A DNA stretch of 64,000 nucleotides from Paenibacillus sp. 1_12 (GCF_900114475.1 NZ_FOTE01000013.1:62001-126000), one strand, 5' to 3'; positions 24,918-34,471 are shown, numbered from the stretch's first letter. Notes: a model not told the origin generated them from the sequence alone. Numbers and translations are program-made.

Positions 24918-26333
24918 ATGAAAAGAAAACGCCTACTTGTTGCAGCTAGCGCTTTAATGATGTTGACTTCGGTTGTTGCTGGATGCTCTGGCGGCAACGA
25001 AGCAAGCAATAATACCGGAACCAATGCAGGTCAAGCTTCCGCTGGAAAAAAGGTTGAGCTTAAAGTTTGGCTGACGCCCCAGTGGAAAGGTGTTTTGGAT
25101 GCATCGGAAAAAGGTGCTGACTATGATAGCTTCTTAAAATATGCAGCCGAGAAATTCACAGCACAATACAAGAAGTATGATGCAAAAATTAATGTAGAGG
25201 TCATTGCTGGTGATCAACGTGATCAGCTTCTCAACGTTAACTTAAGCAGCGGTACGGCTCCTGATGTCTTTTTTGAGAGCATTTTTGCAATGGGAGATTA
25301 TGTACATCGCGGTGCAATGGTACCGTTAAATGATATTGTGGATGACGCAGCGAAAAGCGATATTTCCAAAAGCTACTGGGATGCAGTGACTTTCGGAAAA
25401 GATATTTATTTCTACCCATTCCAGCATAACCCGGGCACCTTGGTGTATAACGCGGATATGTTTAAAGCCGCAGGCTTGGAAAAGTTCATCGGCGGAGAAA
25501 ACGATATCAAAACGTGGACATTAGATGAATACGAACAAATCTTAAAAGGACTTAAAGACAATCTGCCTAAAGACAAATATTCCAATGCTTACCCGATGTC
25601 TCTATTTGCTGTAAATAACCAAGGGGATACATGGAACCTTGCCTATATGAGAATGTTTGGAAACAAATTCTTTGATGATCAGGGGAATGTTGCTCTGGAT
25701 GATGCAAAAGGCGCAAAGGCTGCAGCTTGGCTGAAAAAAATCAAAGATGCAGGCTATACGAATCCAGGTCCTGAATCGGTATCGTCCAATGATGCGAATG
25801 GGATGTTCCTGAATCAGCAGCTTGCGATCAGCTTCACGAATCCGATCTTGTTCAACAACGCAAAAATCGATATGGCTAGCGGCAAATCTACCAAGTTTGA
25901 TGCACGGCTTGCCAACATTCCGTCCGAAAGCGGAGATCCGCTATCCTTCACGTATGTGGTTGGAGCCAGCGTATTCCAAAATAAAGACCAGGCTAAAGTC
26001 GAAGTGGCAAAAGATTTCGTTAAATTCTTTTCCAGTGATCCGGAATTGGTGAAATCCTCCAAGAACGGTATTCCTGTAAGAAGCTCCGTTTCCAAGGAAT
26101 TTGAGAAAGAGAAGCCGCTTTTTGCCGCTTACAATGCCAACTCCAAATATTTGTTTAACTTTACGGGTAACGTTCCAGGATACAGCCAACTACGGGAAGT
26201 CCTTTACCCTGGGCTTCAGGCTTTGTATACAGGAGCCAAAACACCTGAGCAGTTCGTGAAGGATTATCAGACCAATGCGAACAAAGTCATTAAAACAAAT
26301 AAAGAAAACTCTGTCATTTACCAAAAAAAGTAA
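24918..26333 (+). CDS. Sugar ABC transporter substrate-binding lipoprotein
   Basis: A 471-residue family 1 extracellular solute-binding protein. The signal peptide ends in a lipobox (VVAGC, Cys at about residue 23), so it is lipid-anchored on the outer face of the membrane. The mature part begins with a Ser/Asn-rich linker, then KVELKVWLTPQW and the typical bilobed fold. From its place between nanA and nanE, sialic acid or a sialo-glycan piece is the likely ligand. A hairpin lies between this gene and the permeases, as is common to keep binding protein in excess. Confidence 0.88.
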   Translation: MKRKRLLVAASALMMLTSVVAGCSGGNEASNNTGTNAGQASAGKKVELKVWLTPQWKGVLDASEKGADYDSFLKYAAEKFTAQYKKYDAKINVEVIAGDQRDQLLNVNLSSGTAPDVFFESIFAMGDYVHRGAMVPLNDIVDDAAKSDISKSYWDAVTFGKDIYFYPFQHNPGTLVYNADMFKAAGLEKFIGGENDIKTWTLDEYEQILKGLKDNLPKDKYSNAYPMSLFAVNNQGDTWNLAYMRMFGNKFFDDQGNVALDDAKGAKAAAWLKKIKDAGYTNPGPESVSSNDANGMFLNQQLAISFTNPILFNNAKIDMASGKSTKFDARLANIPSESGDPLSFTYVVGASVFQNKDQAKVEVAKDFVKFFSSDPELVKSSKNGIPVRSSVSKEFEKEKPLFAAYNANSKYLFNFTGNVPGYSQLREVLYPGLQALYTGAKTPEQFVKDYQTNANKVIKTNKENSVIYQKK

Positions 26334-26362
26334 CTCCATAAACAAATAATACACGATTAACG

Positions 26363-26389
26363 GCCTTAAGATCGACGAGATCTTAAGGC
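26363..26389 (+). repeat. Intercistronic stem-loop between binding protein and permeases
   Basis: Perfect 11-bp stem, GCCTTAAGATC with GATCTTAAGGC, five-base loop, no T run. It is expected to protect the upstream mRNA or partly attenuate. Confidence 0.75.
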
Positions 26390-26413
26390 TGCTAATTAGA
26401 AAGGTAAAACGAT

Positions 26414-27289
26414 ATGAGACTACGTAATCATGCCACCAAAGAAAATATTACCGGTTATTTGTTTATCTTTCCTCAGATGCTGATTTTCTTGATTTTTCTG
26501 GTATATCCGATTATTGAAGGCATAAGACTTAGCTTGTATCAGATCAATTATCAAACTGAGAAGTTTGTTGGACTGAGCAATTACGTGACGCTCTTTAATG
26601 ATCCTGTATTCTTTAAGGCGCTTTTTAACACGGTTGTGTTCGTTGTATTTATCGTCATCTTAACGGTTGGTTTTGCATTGTTTGTAGCTTCGGCTGTATT
26701 TGATAAGAATGCCAAGTATGTCTCATTCATTAGAGGAAGCTACTATATACCTGTTATGGTATCTATGGTCGTAATGAGCATGGTATGGAGCTTTTTGCTG
26801 AATCCTGCTAATGGACTTATTTCTTACTTTTCAAAGGAAATGGGTCTCGGTACGGTTAATCTCCTTGGGAAAACACAGACGGTTATGCCGGTTATTATAT
26901 TCGTAACATTCGTTACCAATGTTGGGCAAGCGATCATTCTGTACATTGCCGCGATGCTCGGCGTTTCTAAAGATCTATTTGAAGCTGCGGAAGTGGATGG
27001 AGCCAGCAGATGGCAGGTTATATTTAAAATTCTGATTCCTTCTGTCAAATCCACGACGATATATATTGTGATCATCAACATCATTGCCGTTTTGAAAATA
27101 TTCGTTGTCATCCAGCTCTTAACAGGCGGGGGACCGAATAATTCCTCTGTGACACTGATGTACTATCTCTATAATAACGCCTTTAAATTTAATCAACTCG
27201 GTACAGCTTCGGCGGTAGGGGTTATTATGTTCGTGATTACGTTGTTGTTGTCGATGCCTCAGTTAAGAAGCTTGATTAAGGATAAGTAA
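26414..27289 (+). CDS. Sugar ABC transporter permease (MalF type)
   Basis: A 291-residue protein with six membrane segments and the EAA loop that contacts the ATPase, seen as EAAEVDGASRWQVIFKILIP. It is the first permease of the importer. The ribosome site is GAAAGG. It is followed after 13 bases by the second permease. There is no ATPase gene in the operon, so a shared MsmX-type ATPase encoded elsewhere must power it; that is the usual arrangement in Bacillales. Confidence 0.9.
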   Translation: MRLRNHATKENITGYLFIFPQMLIFLIFLVYPIIEGIRLSLYQINYQTEKFVGLSNYVTLFNDPVFFKALFNTVVFVVFIVILTVGFALFVASAVFDKNAKYVSFIRGSYYIPVMVSMVVMSMVWSFLLNPANGLISYFSKEMGLGTVNLLGKTQTVMPVIIFVTFVTNVGQAIILYIAAMLGVSKDLFEAAEVDGASRWQVIFKILIPSVKSTTIYIVIINIIAVLKIFVVIQLLTGGGPNNSSVTLMYYLYNNAFKFNQLGTASAVGVIMFVITLLLSMPQLRSLIKDK

Positions 27290-27302
27290 GGGGGTAGTCA
27301 GC

Positions 27303-28145
27303 ATGTCGAAGGCCGTTAAAAAGAAGAAGATGGAACGTTCTGATCTTATATCGAATATAATCATCTTTCTCTTAGCACTTTTTAACTTGTTTCCTCTGTA
27401 TTGGTTATTTACAAGTTCGCTTAAAAATAGCTCGGATGTTGTGAAGATGCCGCCTGACTGGTGGCCGTCCACGATCACGTTCTCCAACTATGCGGATGTA
27501 TTTAAAAGCCAACCGGCTTTGAGATGGGCATTCAATAGTTTATTTGTATCTGGCATCACTACGGTTCTTGTCATCGCCGTAGGGGCGATGGCCGCTTACG
27601 CCTTCTCGAAGCTTAATTTCAAAGGCAAAGACACCATTTTCATCATTTTTATTGCCAGCCTGATGATTCCTAAAGAAATCATGATTGTTCCTTTGTTTCG
27701 GATCACGCAGCAATTCGGGATGGTCAATAGTTACAGCGGTATGATATGGCCAAACGTCGCAACCGCATTTGGTGTATTTTTATTAAAAGGGTTTTTCGAC
27801 GCGACTCCTAATGCATTAAGGGAAGCATCCAGAATTGATGGGGCAGGGGAATGGAGAACCTTCCTTCAAATTATGCTGCCCATTGTTAAACCTGGCATCG
27901 GTGCGTTATTTATTTTAAATTTTGTTCAAGTCTGGAACGATTACCTATGGCAATCCGTCGTAGGACAAGAGAAAAACATGAAAACCTTGATGGTTGGTAC
28001 CGCAACATTGATGCAGGATCTGAATCCGAACTTTGCCTATAAAATGGCTGGAGCTACTGTTGCTGCGATTCCGATGCTGCTGATCTTCATCTTATTCCAA
28101 CGGTACTTTACCCAAGGAATGACAGCCGGAGCGGTCAAGGAGTAA
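27303..28145 (+). CDS. Carbohydrate ABC transporter permease (MalG type)
   Basis: A 280-residue second permease with six membrane segments and the EAA loop REASRIDGAGEWRTFLQIMLP. It ends in the usual short C-terminus (TQGMTAGAVKE). It starts at ATG 27303 after GGGGGTAG. It pairs with the previous protein as the membrane channel of the probable sialic acid importer. Confidence 0.9.
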   Translation: MSKAVKKKKMERSDLISNIIIFLLALFNLFPLYWLFTSSLKNSSDVVKMPPDWWPSTITFSNYADVFKSQPALRWAFNSLFVSGITTVLVIAVGAMAAYAFSKLNFKGKDTIFIIFIASLMIPKEIMIVPLFRITQQFGMVNSYSGMIWPNVATAFGVFLLKGFFDATPNALREASRIDGAGEWRTFLQIMLPIVKPGIGALFILNFVQVWNDYLWQSVVGQEKNMKTLMVGTATLMQDLNPNFAYKMAGATVAAIPMLLIFILFQRYFTQGMTAGAVKE

Positions 28146-28172
28146 AACTAATAGGTGTGGAGTTGGAAATAG

Positions 28173-28862
28173 ATGCATACAAAAAGTCATATACTCGATA
28201 CAATACAAAGAAAAGTGGTCGTTTCTTGTCAAGCATTGCCTGAGGAACCGCTGCACAGTCCATTTATTATGGGAAGAATGGCGTATGCGGCCTACTTGGG
28301 CGGAGCTTCGGGGATTCGAGCAAACAGCGTAGAGGATATTAAAGAAATTAAGAAACACGTGAGTTTGCCCATCATTGGAATTATCAAAAGTGTTTATGAA
28401 GGATCGGAAGTATTTATTACCCCTACCCTGAAGGAAGTCGATGAGCTTTACCGTGAAGGCGTAGATATGATCGCGATGGATGCGACGGATCGTATAAGAC
28501 CTGATGGATCAACGATTTCGGAGCTATTTCCCCAGCTAAGAGAAAAGTACAAGGATCAGCTCTTTATGGCGGATTGCTCCACTTATGAGGAAGCCGTTCG
28601 GGCTGTAGAGCTTGGGTTTGATAGTATCGGGACAACTTTAAGCGGTTATACAGAAGCAACAAAAGACAGGTCTTTACCTGATTTTGTATTGGTTGAAAAA
28701 CTTGTGAATACGATATCCGTTCCGGTCATAGCAGAGGGCGGCATTTCAACACCCGAGGAATTAAAAAGGTTATTTGACCTAGGTATTTATTCGGCAGTGG
28801 TGGGATCAGCCATTACGAGACCGATGGAAATAACTAAAAAATTCATCAAGGCAGTTGAATAA
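28173..28862 (+). CDS. nanE: N-acetylmannosamine-6-phosphate 2-epimerase
   Basis: A 229-residue TIM-barrel enzyme of the NanE family. It converts N-acetylmannosamine-6-phosphate to N-acetylglucosamine-6-phosphate in the cytosol. Recognisable pieces are VVSCQALPEEPLHSP, GIIKSVYEG (catalytic Lys), DMIAMDATDR and VIAEGGISTPEE, with VVGSAITRP at the end. The length is standard. It is followed after two bases by nanK, the kinase that supplies its substrate. Confidence 0.95.
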   Translation: MHTKSHILDTIQRKVVVSCQALPEEPLHSPFIMGRMAYAAYLGGASGIRANSVEDIKEIKKHVSLPIIGIIKSVYEGSEVFITPTLKEVDELYREGVDMIAMDATDRIRPDGSTISELFPQLREKYKDQLFMADCSTYEEAVRAVELGFDSIGTTLSGYTEATKDRSLPDFVLVEKLVNTISVPVIAEGGISTPEELKRLFDLGIYSAVVGSAITRPMEITKKFIKAVE

Positions 28863-28864
28863 CT

Positions 28865-29749
28865 ATGGCGATGAAGATATTAGCGGCGGATATCGGCGGT
28901 ACCAATACGAAGATGGGCATTTGCGATGAACGGGGACAAATCGAGCAATTTAAGGAATACCCAACGGAAAGCCATTTGGGCGGCCCGCATGTCATGGAAA
29001 AATTGCTTGTACAGATATCAGCTTATGAGGATTACGATGCTGTTGCCATCAGTACGGCCGGTCAAGTCAATGCCGAAGACGGGTATATTGTTTATGCCAA
29101 CGAAAATATCCCCGATTACACAGGCATGAAGATTAGGGGGATCATTGAAAATCGATTCCACACGCCGGTAAAGGTAGAAAATGATGTGAACGCCGCAGCG
29201 CTCGGAGAGGCTTATTTTGGTGCGGCGGCATCGTTTGATGATTTCTTATGTCTTACTTTTGGCACAGGTATTGGCGGAGCCATCGTTCTGAATCATCAAA
29301 TATACCGAGGAGCGAACGGAGTGGCGGCGGAATTCGGCCATATCTTTACGCGTCCGATGTCGGTTATGAGCGGCGAAGCGAGGAAACCGTACTATGAAAG
29401 TTATGCCTCAACGACCGCTTTGATTCAGATAGCCCAACAAGCTGATCCGGAATGTGTGGACGGGAAAGTTTTTTTTGATAAAATAAGATTAGGAAACAAT
29501 AAATTAAATCAAATTTTACATGCTTGGGCTGCCGAAGTATCCGTTGGTTTAGCTTCACTCATTCATATTTTTAATCCCTCCGCTATTATAGTTGGTGGCG
29601 GGGTGATGGAGCAGGATGACCTGGTTCGTTTAGTCGAGGTACAAACCAAAAGTTTGATCATGGAAAGTTTCTCGGATGTGAAAATTCTCAAGGCTTCCCT
29701 TGGGAACAAGGCTGGTTTATTAGGTGCGGCATCACTGTTTTTACGATGA
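28865..29749 (+). CDS. nanK: ROK-family kinase, probable N-acetylmannosamine kinase
   Basis: A 294-residue ROK protein. The ATP motif is ADIGGTNTKMG, the catalytic Asp lies in VENDVNAAALGE and the second glycine motif is LTFGTGIGGAIV. By context it phosphorylates N-acetylmannosamine. The zinc-binding CxCGxxGC motif of classical ROK proteins is absent: after AAEFGH the segment IFTRPMSVMSGEARKPYYES has no cysteine. The same non-canonical state is known for Staphylococcus aureus NanK. Start could be ATG 28865 or 28871. Confidence 0.88.
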   Translation: MAMKILAADIGGTNTKMGICDERGQIEQFKEYPTESHLGGPHVMEKLLVQISAYEDYDAVAISTAGQVNAEDGYIVYANENIPDYTGMKIRGIIENRFHTPVKVENDVNAAALGEAYFGAAASFDDFLCLTFGTGIGGAIVLNHQIYRGANGVAAEFGHIFTRPMSVMSGEARKPYYESYASTTALIQIAQQADPECVDGKVFFDKIRLGNNKLNQILHAWAAEVSVGLASLIHIFNPSAIIVGGGVMEQDDLVRLVEVQTKSLIMESFSDVKILKASLGNKAGLLGAASLFLR

Positions 29750-29816
29750 ATATGACGCAGCTGTAATCCATAATGTCCTAAATGTCCGAATCCTGAGGAT
29801 TAAAAGAGGTGATGGG

Positions 29817-30671
29817 TTGCGTGCAATCAATATTTTTACAACGATTCATTCCAAGTACAACAACCTGACCAATACAGAAAAAAAAGTAGCGGATCATGTC
29901 TTGGAAAATGCGAAAAGTGTCGTATATATGTCGATTACCGACCTTGCGGATGTTTGTGGAGTAGGCGAATCCAGCATATTCAGGTTTTGCAGGTCCTTGA
30001 GCTATAAGGGATACCAGGATTTCAAAATTGCACTGGCACATAGCATCACAGTGGAAAATGAGATCCCTCAGCTTAACGAAAAGGTTTTAATGAATGATAC
30101 AATCGACCAGGTTGCTTCCAAGGTGCTGGCAACGAATATAAGCGCGTTGAACGAAACGTTTAATTTAATCGATAGCTCCAAAATCGATCAAGCAATAGAT
30201 TGCTTGCTTAAAGCGGAACGAATCATATTTTTTGGTGTCGGTTCATCTTTAATGACGGCTATGGAAGCGAAAATTAAATTTATGCGCATCACCAACAAAA
30301 CGGAATGCACCATCGATTCGCATCTTCAGATGATGTCCGCGGCTTTAATGACGAAACGGGACGTAGCTGTAATCATTTCTTACTCCGGCTCGACCAAGGA
30401 TACGATTGAAGTGGCCCAGAAGGTAAAAGAATGCGGAGCTACTATCATTTCTATAACTCGGTTCGTGAAGTCTCCGCTGACTTCCTATTCTGATCTTACT
30501 TTGCTTTGTGGTGCGAATGAAGGCCCTCTGCAGGGAGGTTCCTTATCTGCTAAGATTTCACAGCTCTACTTGCTGGATGTATTGTATGTTGAATATTTCA
30601 AAAGATCTTACGAGGAATCGATTCGGAATAAAGAAGGTACAGCGGAGTCCGTGGTCGTAAAGATGCTTTGA
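29817..30671 (+). CDS. MurR/RpiR-family regulator of the sialate operon
   Basis: TTG 29817 follows AAAGAGGTG and gives 284 residues, the normal family length; upstream in-frame starts lie inside nanK. An N-terminal HTH_6 domain (NLTNTEKKVADHVL, SITDLADVCGVGESSIFRFC) is followed by a SIS sugar-phosphate-binding domain (IIFFGVGSS, VAVIISYSGSTKDTIEV). It probably senses a phosphosugar of the pathway, such as ManNAc-6-P or GlcNAc-6-P, and controls the promoter at 23275. NanR would be a fitting name if that is confirmed. Confidence 0.88.
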   Translation: MRAINIFTTIHSKYNNLTNTEKKVADHVLENAKSVVYMSITDLADVCGVGESSIFRFCRSLSYKGYQDFKIALAHSITVENEIPQLNEKVLMNDTIDQVASKVLATNISALNETFNLIDSSKIDQAIDCLLKAERIIFFGVGSSLMTAMEAKIKFMRITNKTECTIDSHLQMMSAALMTKRDVAVIISYSGSTKDTIEVAQKVKECGATIISITRFVKSPLTSYSDLTLLCGANEGPLQGGSLSAKISQLYLLDVLYVEYFKRSYEESIRNKEGTAESVVVKML

Positions 30672-30728
30672 GGTATTGCGAATCGAGCAAGCTGATGAAA
30701 TATATCTTCAAATTGAGCCTGGTATGAT

Positions 30729-30770
30729 CGCAGTCCATTCCCTTTTTTTGCACGAAATTGGGAGTGGACT
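30729..30770. repeat. Hairpin between convergent regulator and FUSC genes
   Basis: CAGTCCATTCCC pairs with GGGAGTGGACTG (one G-T). No T run on either side; it may be a weak two-way terminator. Confidence 0.45.
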
Positions 30771-30807
30771 GTGACGTATCAGAGTTTTGAGACACAATCC
30801 TCTATCC

Positions 30808-32772
30808 CTATTTGTCCATGGAGACGCGATCATTTCCGCTAACCTGAAGCGCATCCTGTAGCTCGTTAATCTCTTTTGTTAATTTTGAAAACCCTTTGAT
30901 TTCAGGAACGGTTTTTTTGGATGGCAACTGATGATGTTCGGCAGCTTTTGCCATAGTATCAAAAACAAGAAGCAATTGGGACTGGCTTTCATCTGAGAGG
31001 ATGGGCCTATTTGTTGTTTTTAGACAGGATTCAAGCAAATACCCCAACTGCTCTATGGCAAACATAGCAGGCCAGAGAAGTTCTAAAGCTTTTTTGTTGT
31101 TAGGAATTTCCCCCAAAGCTGTTGTGAATACGAGTTTTAAATTAGATAAATGGATTTGCAGTTTGCTTCGCTCTTTATCGTCAACATGCTTTTCCTCTTG
31201 TTGCTCTGAGAACAATACCAACAGAAACTGCAGCTCGCTTCGAATCGTTTTCGCCATTAAATGGGGAAGTAAGTTTGAAGCTTGCCTCGAGCCTACCAAT
31301 AATGCTCCGACCAGGCCTATAATGGCTCCTATCACAACATCTATTATCCTTGCGGTTGCAAAATAGCTAAAGTCATATAATGGGGATGTGCTTTCTGCCA
31401 TCAGCAGAGAATTGGATGTGATAAATAACGCTGCGATCCCATAGTTAAATACAATAGCAAGCTCCGTAAGTACTGTGAACAACACGATTGCGACTACGAT
31501 AACAATCCCCTCAGGCTTAACGGATAGGATAAGGGTTGCAATGACAACTCCAACGATCGTTCCTATAGAACGCTGGATTGAACGGTGAAAGGTAGCAACG
31601 ATAGTTGATCCTGACATCACAGCTGCACAGGATAAAGTAACCCAATAAGAGTGATTAAATTGAAATGAATTAGCTATAATAGCAGCAATAGTGAGGACTA
31701 CGCCATATCTTATAGCTATAAAGAAAACAATGGAGTTTGTATCAAAGGATCCCCCTAAGACGGTCATGGGAGACGGTCTAGAACTGGGTATCATCTCCCT
31801 ACTGATCTTGGTCATGGGTACCCTCAAGATGGCATCAGCATGATCGATTAAACTCAATAACCGATAGATGCCTTTGTCTGCCTGCTCTGTTCGGGTGGGC
31901 TTATTAGCATTAACGTTATCTTTATGATCAAGCGAAGCTGCGATAAACCGGACAGAACTCCCTAATTCAGACGGAAGCTTACCGCTGCGTTCCTCACAAT
32001 ACTCAAGGATGTGTAAAAATATCGTATTGGCTTGATCATTTAAAAGTAACAGTCTTTTATATTGATCTGAGCTGTGCCAGGATAGGTGTCCTGCTAGGAG
32101 TGTCTCTTCGGCTGCATTCAGTGTAGATATGAGCTTCTGTCTCGCTGCATTAAAATGATCTGTACCTACTGAATCCATAAAGTCAGCAAGCATGGTGTAT
32201 ACGTTCCTTACAGCAAGGGTCTCAGGCCCATGAGGCTTAATAAACCAACCGATCATTCCCAGAATCCAGGATAAAGCCCCGCCTACAAAAACAAGCCCTG
32301 CACGCAGTGGAGCAAGTGCCGGATCTATCGGCATGCCAGTAGACATTAGAAATCCTAAAACAAAAAATATAGCAGAGGGGCCTGCCATTTTGAAAGCGCC
32401 AAAAACAAATACAGCGATGGCCCCAATGATACCCACAGCAATTGCTGCTGCAGACGGGTAAGGAGCAAGCAAAGTTCCTAATCCAACGGATAAGGTCATG
32501 CCAAGAAGTGCCAAAAATAGCTTTTTGGCTCTATGGGCATAAGGTACATTGAATGTATACAGATAGGTGAAGCTTCCTATACCTGCAATCAGTCCGTATT
32601 GTAAACTCCCGAACAAGAGTCCCAGGAGGACAGGTAAACCTGAACATATTCCTGCACCGATGGCCTTTTCCCAGGGAAGAGGACTTTTGTTGATTGTAAA
32701 AGCTTGTTTTATCATCGTGTTAAGAGAGGGAGAGATAGATCCGGAAAGCATCATCCTTTTACTTTTATGCAT
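30808..32772 (-). CDS. FUSC-family (aromatic acid exporter-like) membrane protein
   Basis: ATG 32772 follows TGGAGGA; an in-frame start at 32802 lies before that site. The 654-residue protein has two membrane halves, each with several helices (IGAGICSGLPVLLGLLFG; IRYGVVLTIAAIIANSF), split by a hydrophilic alpha-helical domain and ending in another. This is the layout of the FUSC/YccS/AaeB group, which exports fusaric or hydroxybenzoic acids. The motif FNHSYWVTLSCAAVMSGS is characteristic. It follows the MarR-pirin pair by 290 bases in the same direction, so it may share their aromatic stress signal. Confidence 0.85.
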   Translation of the reverse strand: MHKSKRMMLSGSISPSLNTMIKQAFTINKSPLPWEKAIGAGICSGLPVLLGLLFGSLQYGLIAGIGSFTYLYTFNVPYAHRAKKLFLALLGMTLSVGLGTLLAPYPSAAAIAVGIIGAIAVFVFGAFKMAGPSAIFFVLGFLMSTGMPIDPALAPLRAGLVFVGGALSWILGMIGWFIKPHGPETLAVRNVYTMLADFMDSVGTDHFNAARQKLISTLNAAEETLLAGHLSWHSSDQYKRLLLLNDQANTIFLHILEYCEERSGKLPSELGSSVRFIAASLDHKDNVNANKPTRTEQADKGIYRLLSLIDHADAILRVPMTKISREMIPSSRPSPMTVLGGSFDTNSIVFFIAIRYGVVLTIAAIIANSFQFNHSYWVTLSCAAVMSGSTIVATFHRSIQRSIGTIVGVVIATLILSVKPEGIVIVVAIVLFTVLTELAIVFNYGIAALFITSNSLLMAESTSPLYDFSYFATARIIDVVIGAIIGLVGALLVGSRQASNLLPHLMAKTIRSELQFLLVLFSEQQEEKHVDDKERSKLQIHLSNLKLVFTTALGEIPNNKKALELLWPAMFAIEQLGYLLESCLKTTNRPILSDESQSQLLLVFDTMAKAAEHHQLPSKKTVPEIKGFSKLTKEINELQDALQVSGNDRVSMDK

Positions 32773-33013
32773 CCAGCTTCCTCCATTCAGCGAACATATC
32801 ATCGCCCTAACCCTAAGAAATAAGACGTAAACTCTTATCGTTATTATCTCTCATTACGACATGGTTCATGTAAAATAAAACAGATGAGCAAGAAACAAAA
32901 ATCAGCTGGAGTTGCCTGAGTGCTTTTTCCAAATTAAGTATAAACCTTAGACCTGTTCTAAGGTCAATAACTAATCGGTTAAGTCCAGGATGTTTCATGA
33001 AATTTGATGAACA

Positions 33014-33053
33014 TAAAAAAAGACAACTCCTGATGAATCCAGAAGTCATCTCT
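33014..33053 (-). terminator. Probable terminator after pirin
   Basis: An imperfect hairpin ending in AGTTGTCT followed by seven T on the minus strand, just after the pirin stop codon. Confidence 0.45.
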
Positions 33054-33062
33054 TGGACAATG

Positions 33063-33947
33063 TTAGAAATTCGCGTTTCCCATTTTGCCTGATTGAAAGT
33101 CTTGAAAGGCTTCAGCAATTTCTTCAGGGCTGTTCATGACAAAAGGCCCGCGTTGAAAAATAGGCTCATGGATAGGCTCGCCGCTTAGAACAATGACAAG
33201 TGCATCATCACTTAGACCTTCAATGAGGATTTCCCCAGAGGTGTTTCCAAATAGAACAAAGGTTCCTTCTTTGGCGATGGTGTCTTCGTTTATTTTAGCT
33301 TCTCCCCTTAGCACCAAAGCGGCAGTATTAAAAGAAGAAGGAAGTTCAAATTGTGCTTTCCCATGTTTTTTGAAATCAATATCAAACAAGTGGATCGGCG
33401 TGAAGGTGCTGGCAGGCCCGCGAACTCCGTTATATTCACCAGCGATGATGCGAACGACTCCACCTCCGTCAGGCAGTTCGGCTCTGCCCATATCCTTTTT
33501 CAATAGTTCTTGATATTGTGGAGGATTCATCTTATTTGCACGGGGGAGATTTACCCATAGTTGAATAAAATGAAAGGTACCTCCGCGTTGGGAAAATTTC
33601 TTCTCGTGATATTCCTTATGCAGCAGCCCTGAGCCTGCTGTCATCCACTGAACATCCCCAGGTCCAATAATCCCATGATTGCCGTGATTATCATGATGCT
33701 CGACGAAACCTTCGTAAGCAATAGATACGGTTTCGAAACCTCTATGAGGATGAGCGCCCACTCCCTTGGTTTCGTTGCTGGGTGGAAAAACAAACGGTGC
33801 ATTATAATCCATCAGGATAAATGGGCTGAATCGTTGTCCAAAATTAGTACCTGAAGGGAAATAGTTAGATACACGAAATCCATCGCCTACCATGTGGAAA
33901 GGGGCACCGTGGTAAGTTCCTTCTATGTTCCGAAATGATGCTGTCAT
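33063..33947 (-). CDS. Pirin-family cupin protein
   Basis: A 294-residue bicupin. The N-terminal cupin keeps the metal ligands in GAHPHRGFETVSIAYEG and the LLHKEYHE segment; the C-terminal pirin domain ends AEAFQDFQSGKMG. Bacterial pirins are often quercetin 2,3-dioxygenases or redox-linked regulators, so a role in flavonoid or quinone handling is plausible but not shown. Its AAGGAG ribosome site lies within the end of the MarR gene, one base from it, so the two are co-translated. Confidence 0.92.
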   Translation of the reverse strand: MTASFRNIEGTYHGAPFHMVGDGFRVSNYFPSGTNFGQRFSPFILMDYNAPFVFPPSNETKGVGAHPHRGFETVSIAYEGFVEHHDNHGNHGIIGPGDVQWMTAGSGLLHKEYHEKKFSQRGGTFHFIQLWVNLPRANKMNPPQYQELLKKDMGRAELPDGGGVVRIIAGEYNGVRGPASTFTPIHLFDIDFKKHGKAQFELPSSFNTAALVLRGEAKINEDTIAKEGTFVLFGNTSGEILIEGLSDDALVIVLSGEPIHEPIFQRGPFVMNSPEEIAEAFQDFQSGKMGNANF

Positions 33948-33948
33948 G

Positions 33949-34395
33949 TTATAACACTCCTTTACCTAATTGTTTTAACAGCTCAATAGCTTCTTGCTTT
34001 TGAGATGATGAGAGACCGTTCATCATTTGTTGAATACTTCCTGCATGCAGGGGGAAAATACGATCAAACATTTCTTTACCGGCAGACGTTAACTCAGCAT
34101 AAACAACTCTTCGATCCTCTTGGCAAGGGATTCGGATAACCAGCTGCTTTTTTTCCAGCTTATCTAGGTTGTAGGTCATCGTGCCGCTTGTGATCAGAAT
34201 TTTTTCGCCAATTTGTTGAATTGGTATTTTGCCTTTGGTATATAAAACCTCCAGGATTCCAAACTCGGATGGGGTCAGCTCGTAATTTTTAATATCTTTT
34301 GCAGCTTTATCCATGATGCTCTTGTAGGTTTTGGATAACACCACTAAAAGCTTGAGGGAAAGGGTTTGATCATCAGGTTCAGTTTGCTTCGTCAA
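33949..34395 (-). CDS. MarR-family transcriptional regulator
   Basis: A 148-residue winged-helix repressor: LTPSEFGILEVLYTKG, then the recognition helix in ITSGTMTYNLDKLEKKQL and the wing RIPCQEDRRVVYAELT. Cys in the wing region (PCQEDRR) could be redox-sensitive. A 20-bp perfect palindrome lies over the -10 box of its own promoter, so it very probably represses itself and pirin. The operator shape resembles the MhqR box of Bacillus (TATCT...AGATA), pointing to quinone or aromatic signals; this is inference. Confidence 0.9.
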   Translation of the reverse strand: MTKQTEPDDQTLSLKLLVVLSKTYKSIMDKAAKDIKNYELTPSEFGILEVLYTKGKIPIQQIGEKILITSGTMTYNLDKLEKKQLVIRIPCQEDRRVVYAELTSAGKEMFDRIFPLHAGSIQQMMNGLSSSQKQEAIELLKQLGKGVL

Positions 34396-34429
34396 GGTGA
34401 ATCACTCCCTGTAAATATCTTGATATGAA

Positions 34430-34471
34430 ATATCTTTAATTAAAGATATCATAGATTCAATGTTTAGTCAA
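34430..34471 (-). promoter_or_regulatory. MarR promoter with overlapping 20-bp palindromic operator
   Basis: On the minus strand: TTGACT (34466-34471), a 17-base spacer and TATCTT (34443-34448). ATATCTTTAATTAAAGATAT (34430-34449) is a perfect palindrome and includes the -10. A second short inverted repeat, TATCTTGATA, lies at 34416-34425 downstream. Confidence 0.8.

Noticed and set aside
32813-33118. 101-residue minus-strand frame between pirin and FUSC
   Set aside because: Begins inside the pirin gene in another frame and contains the probable terminator.
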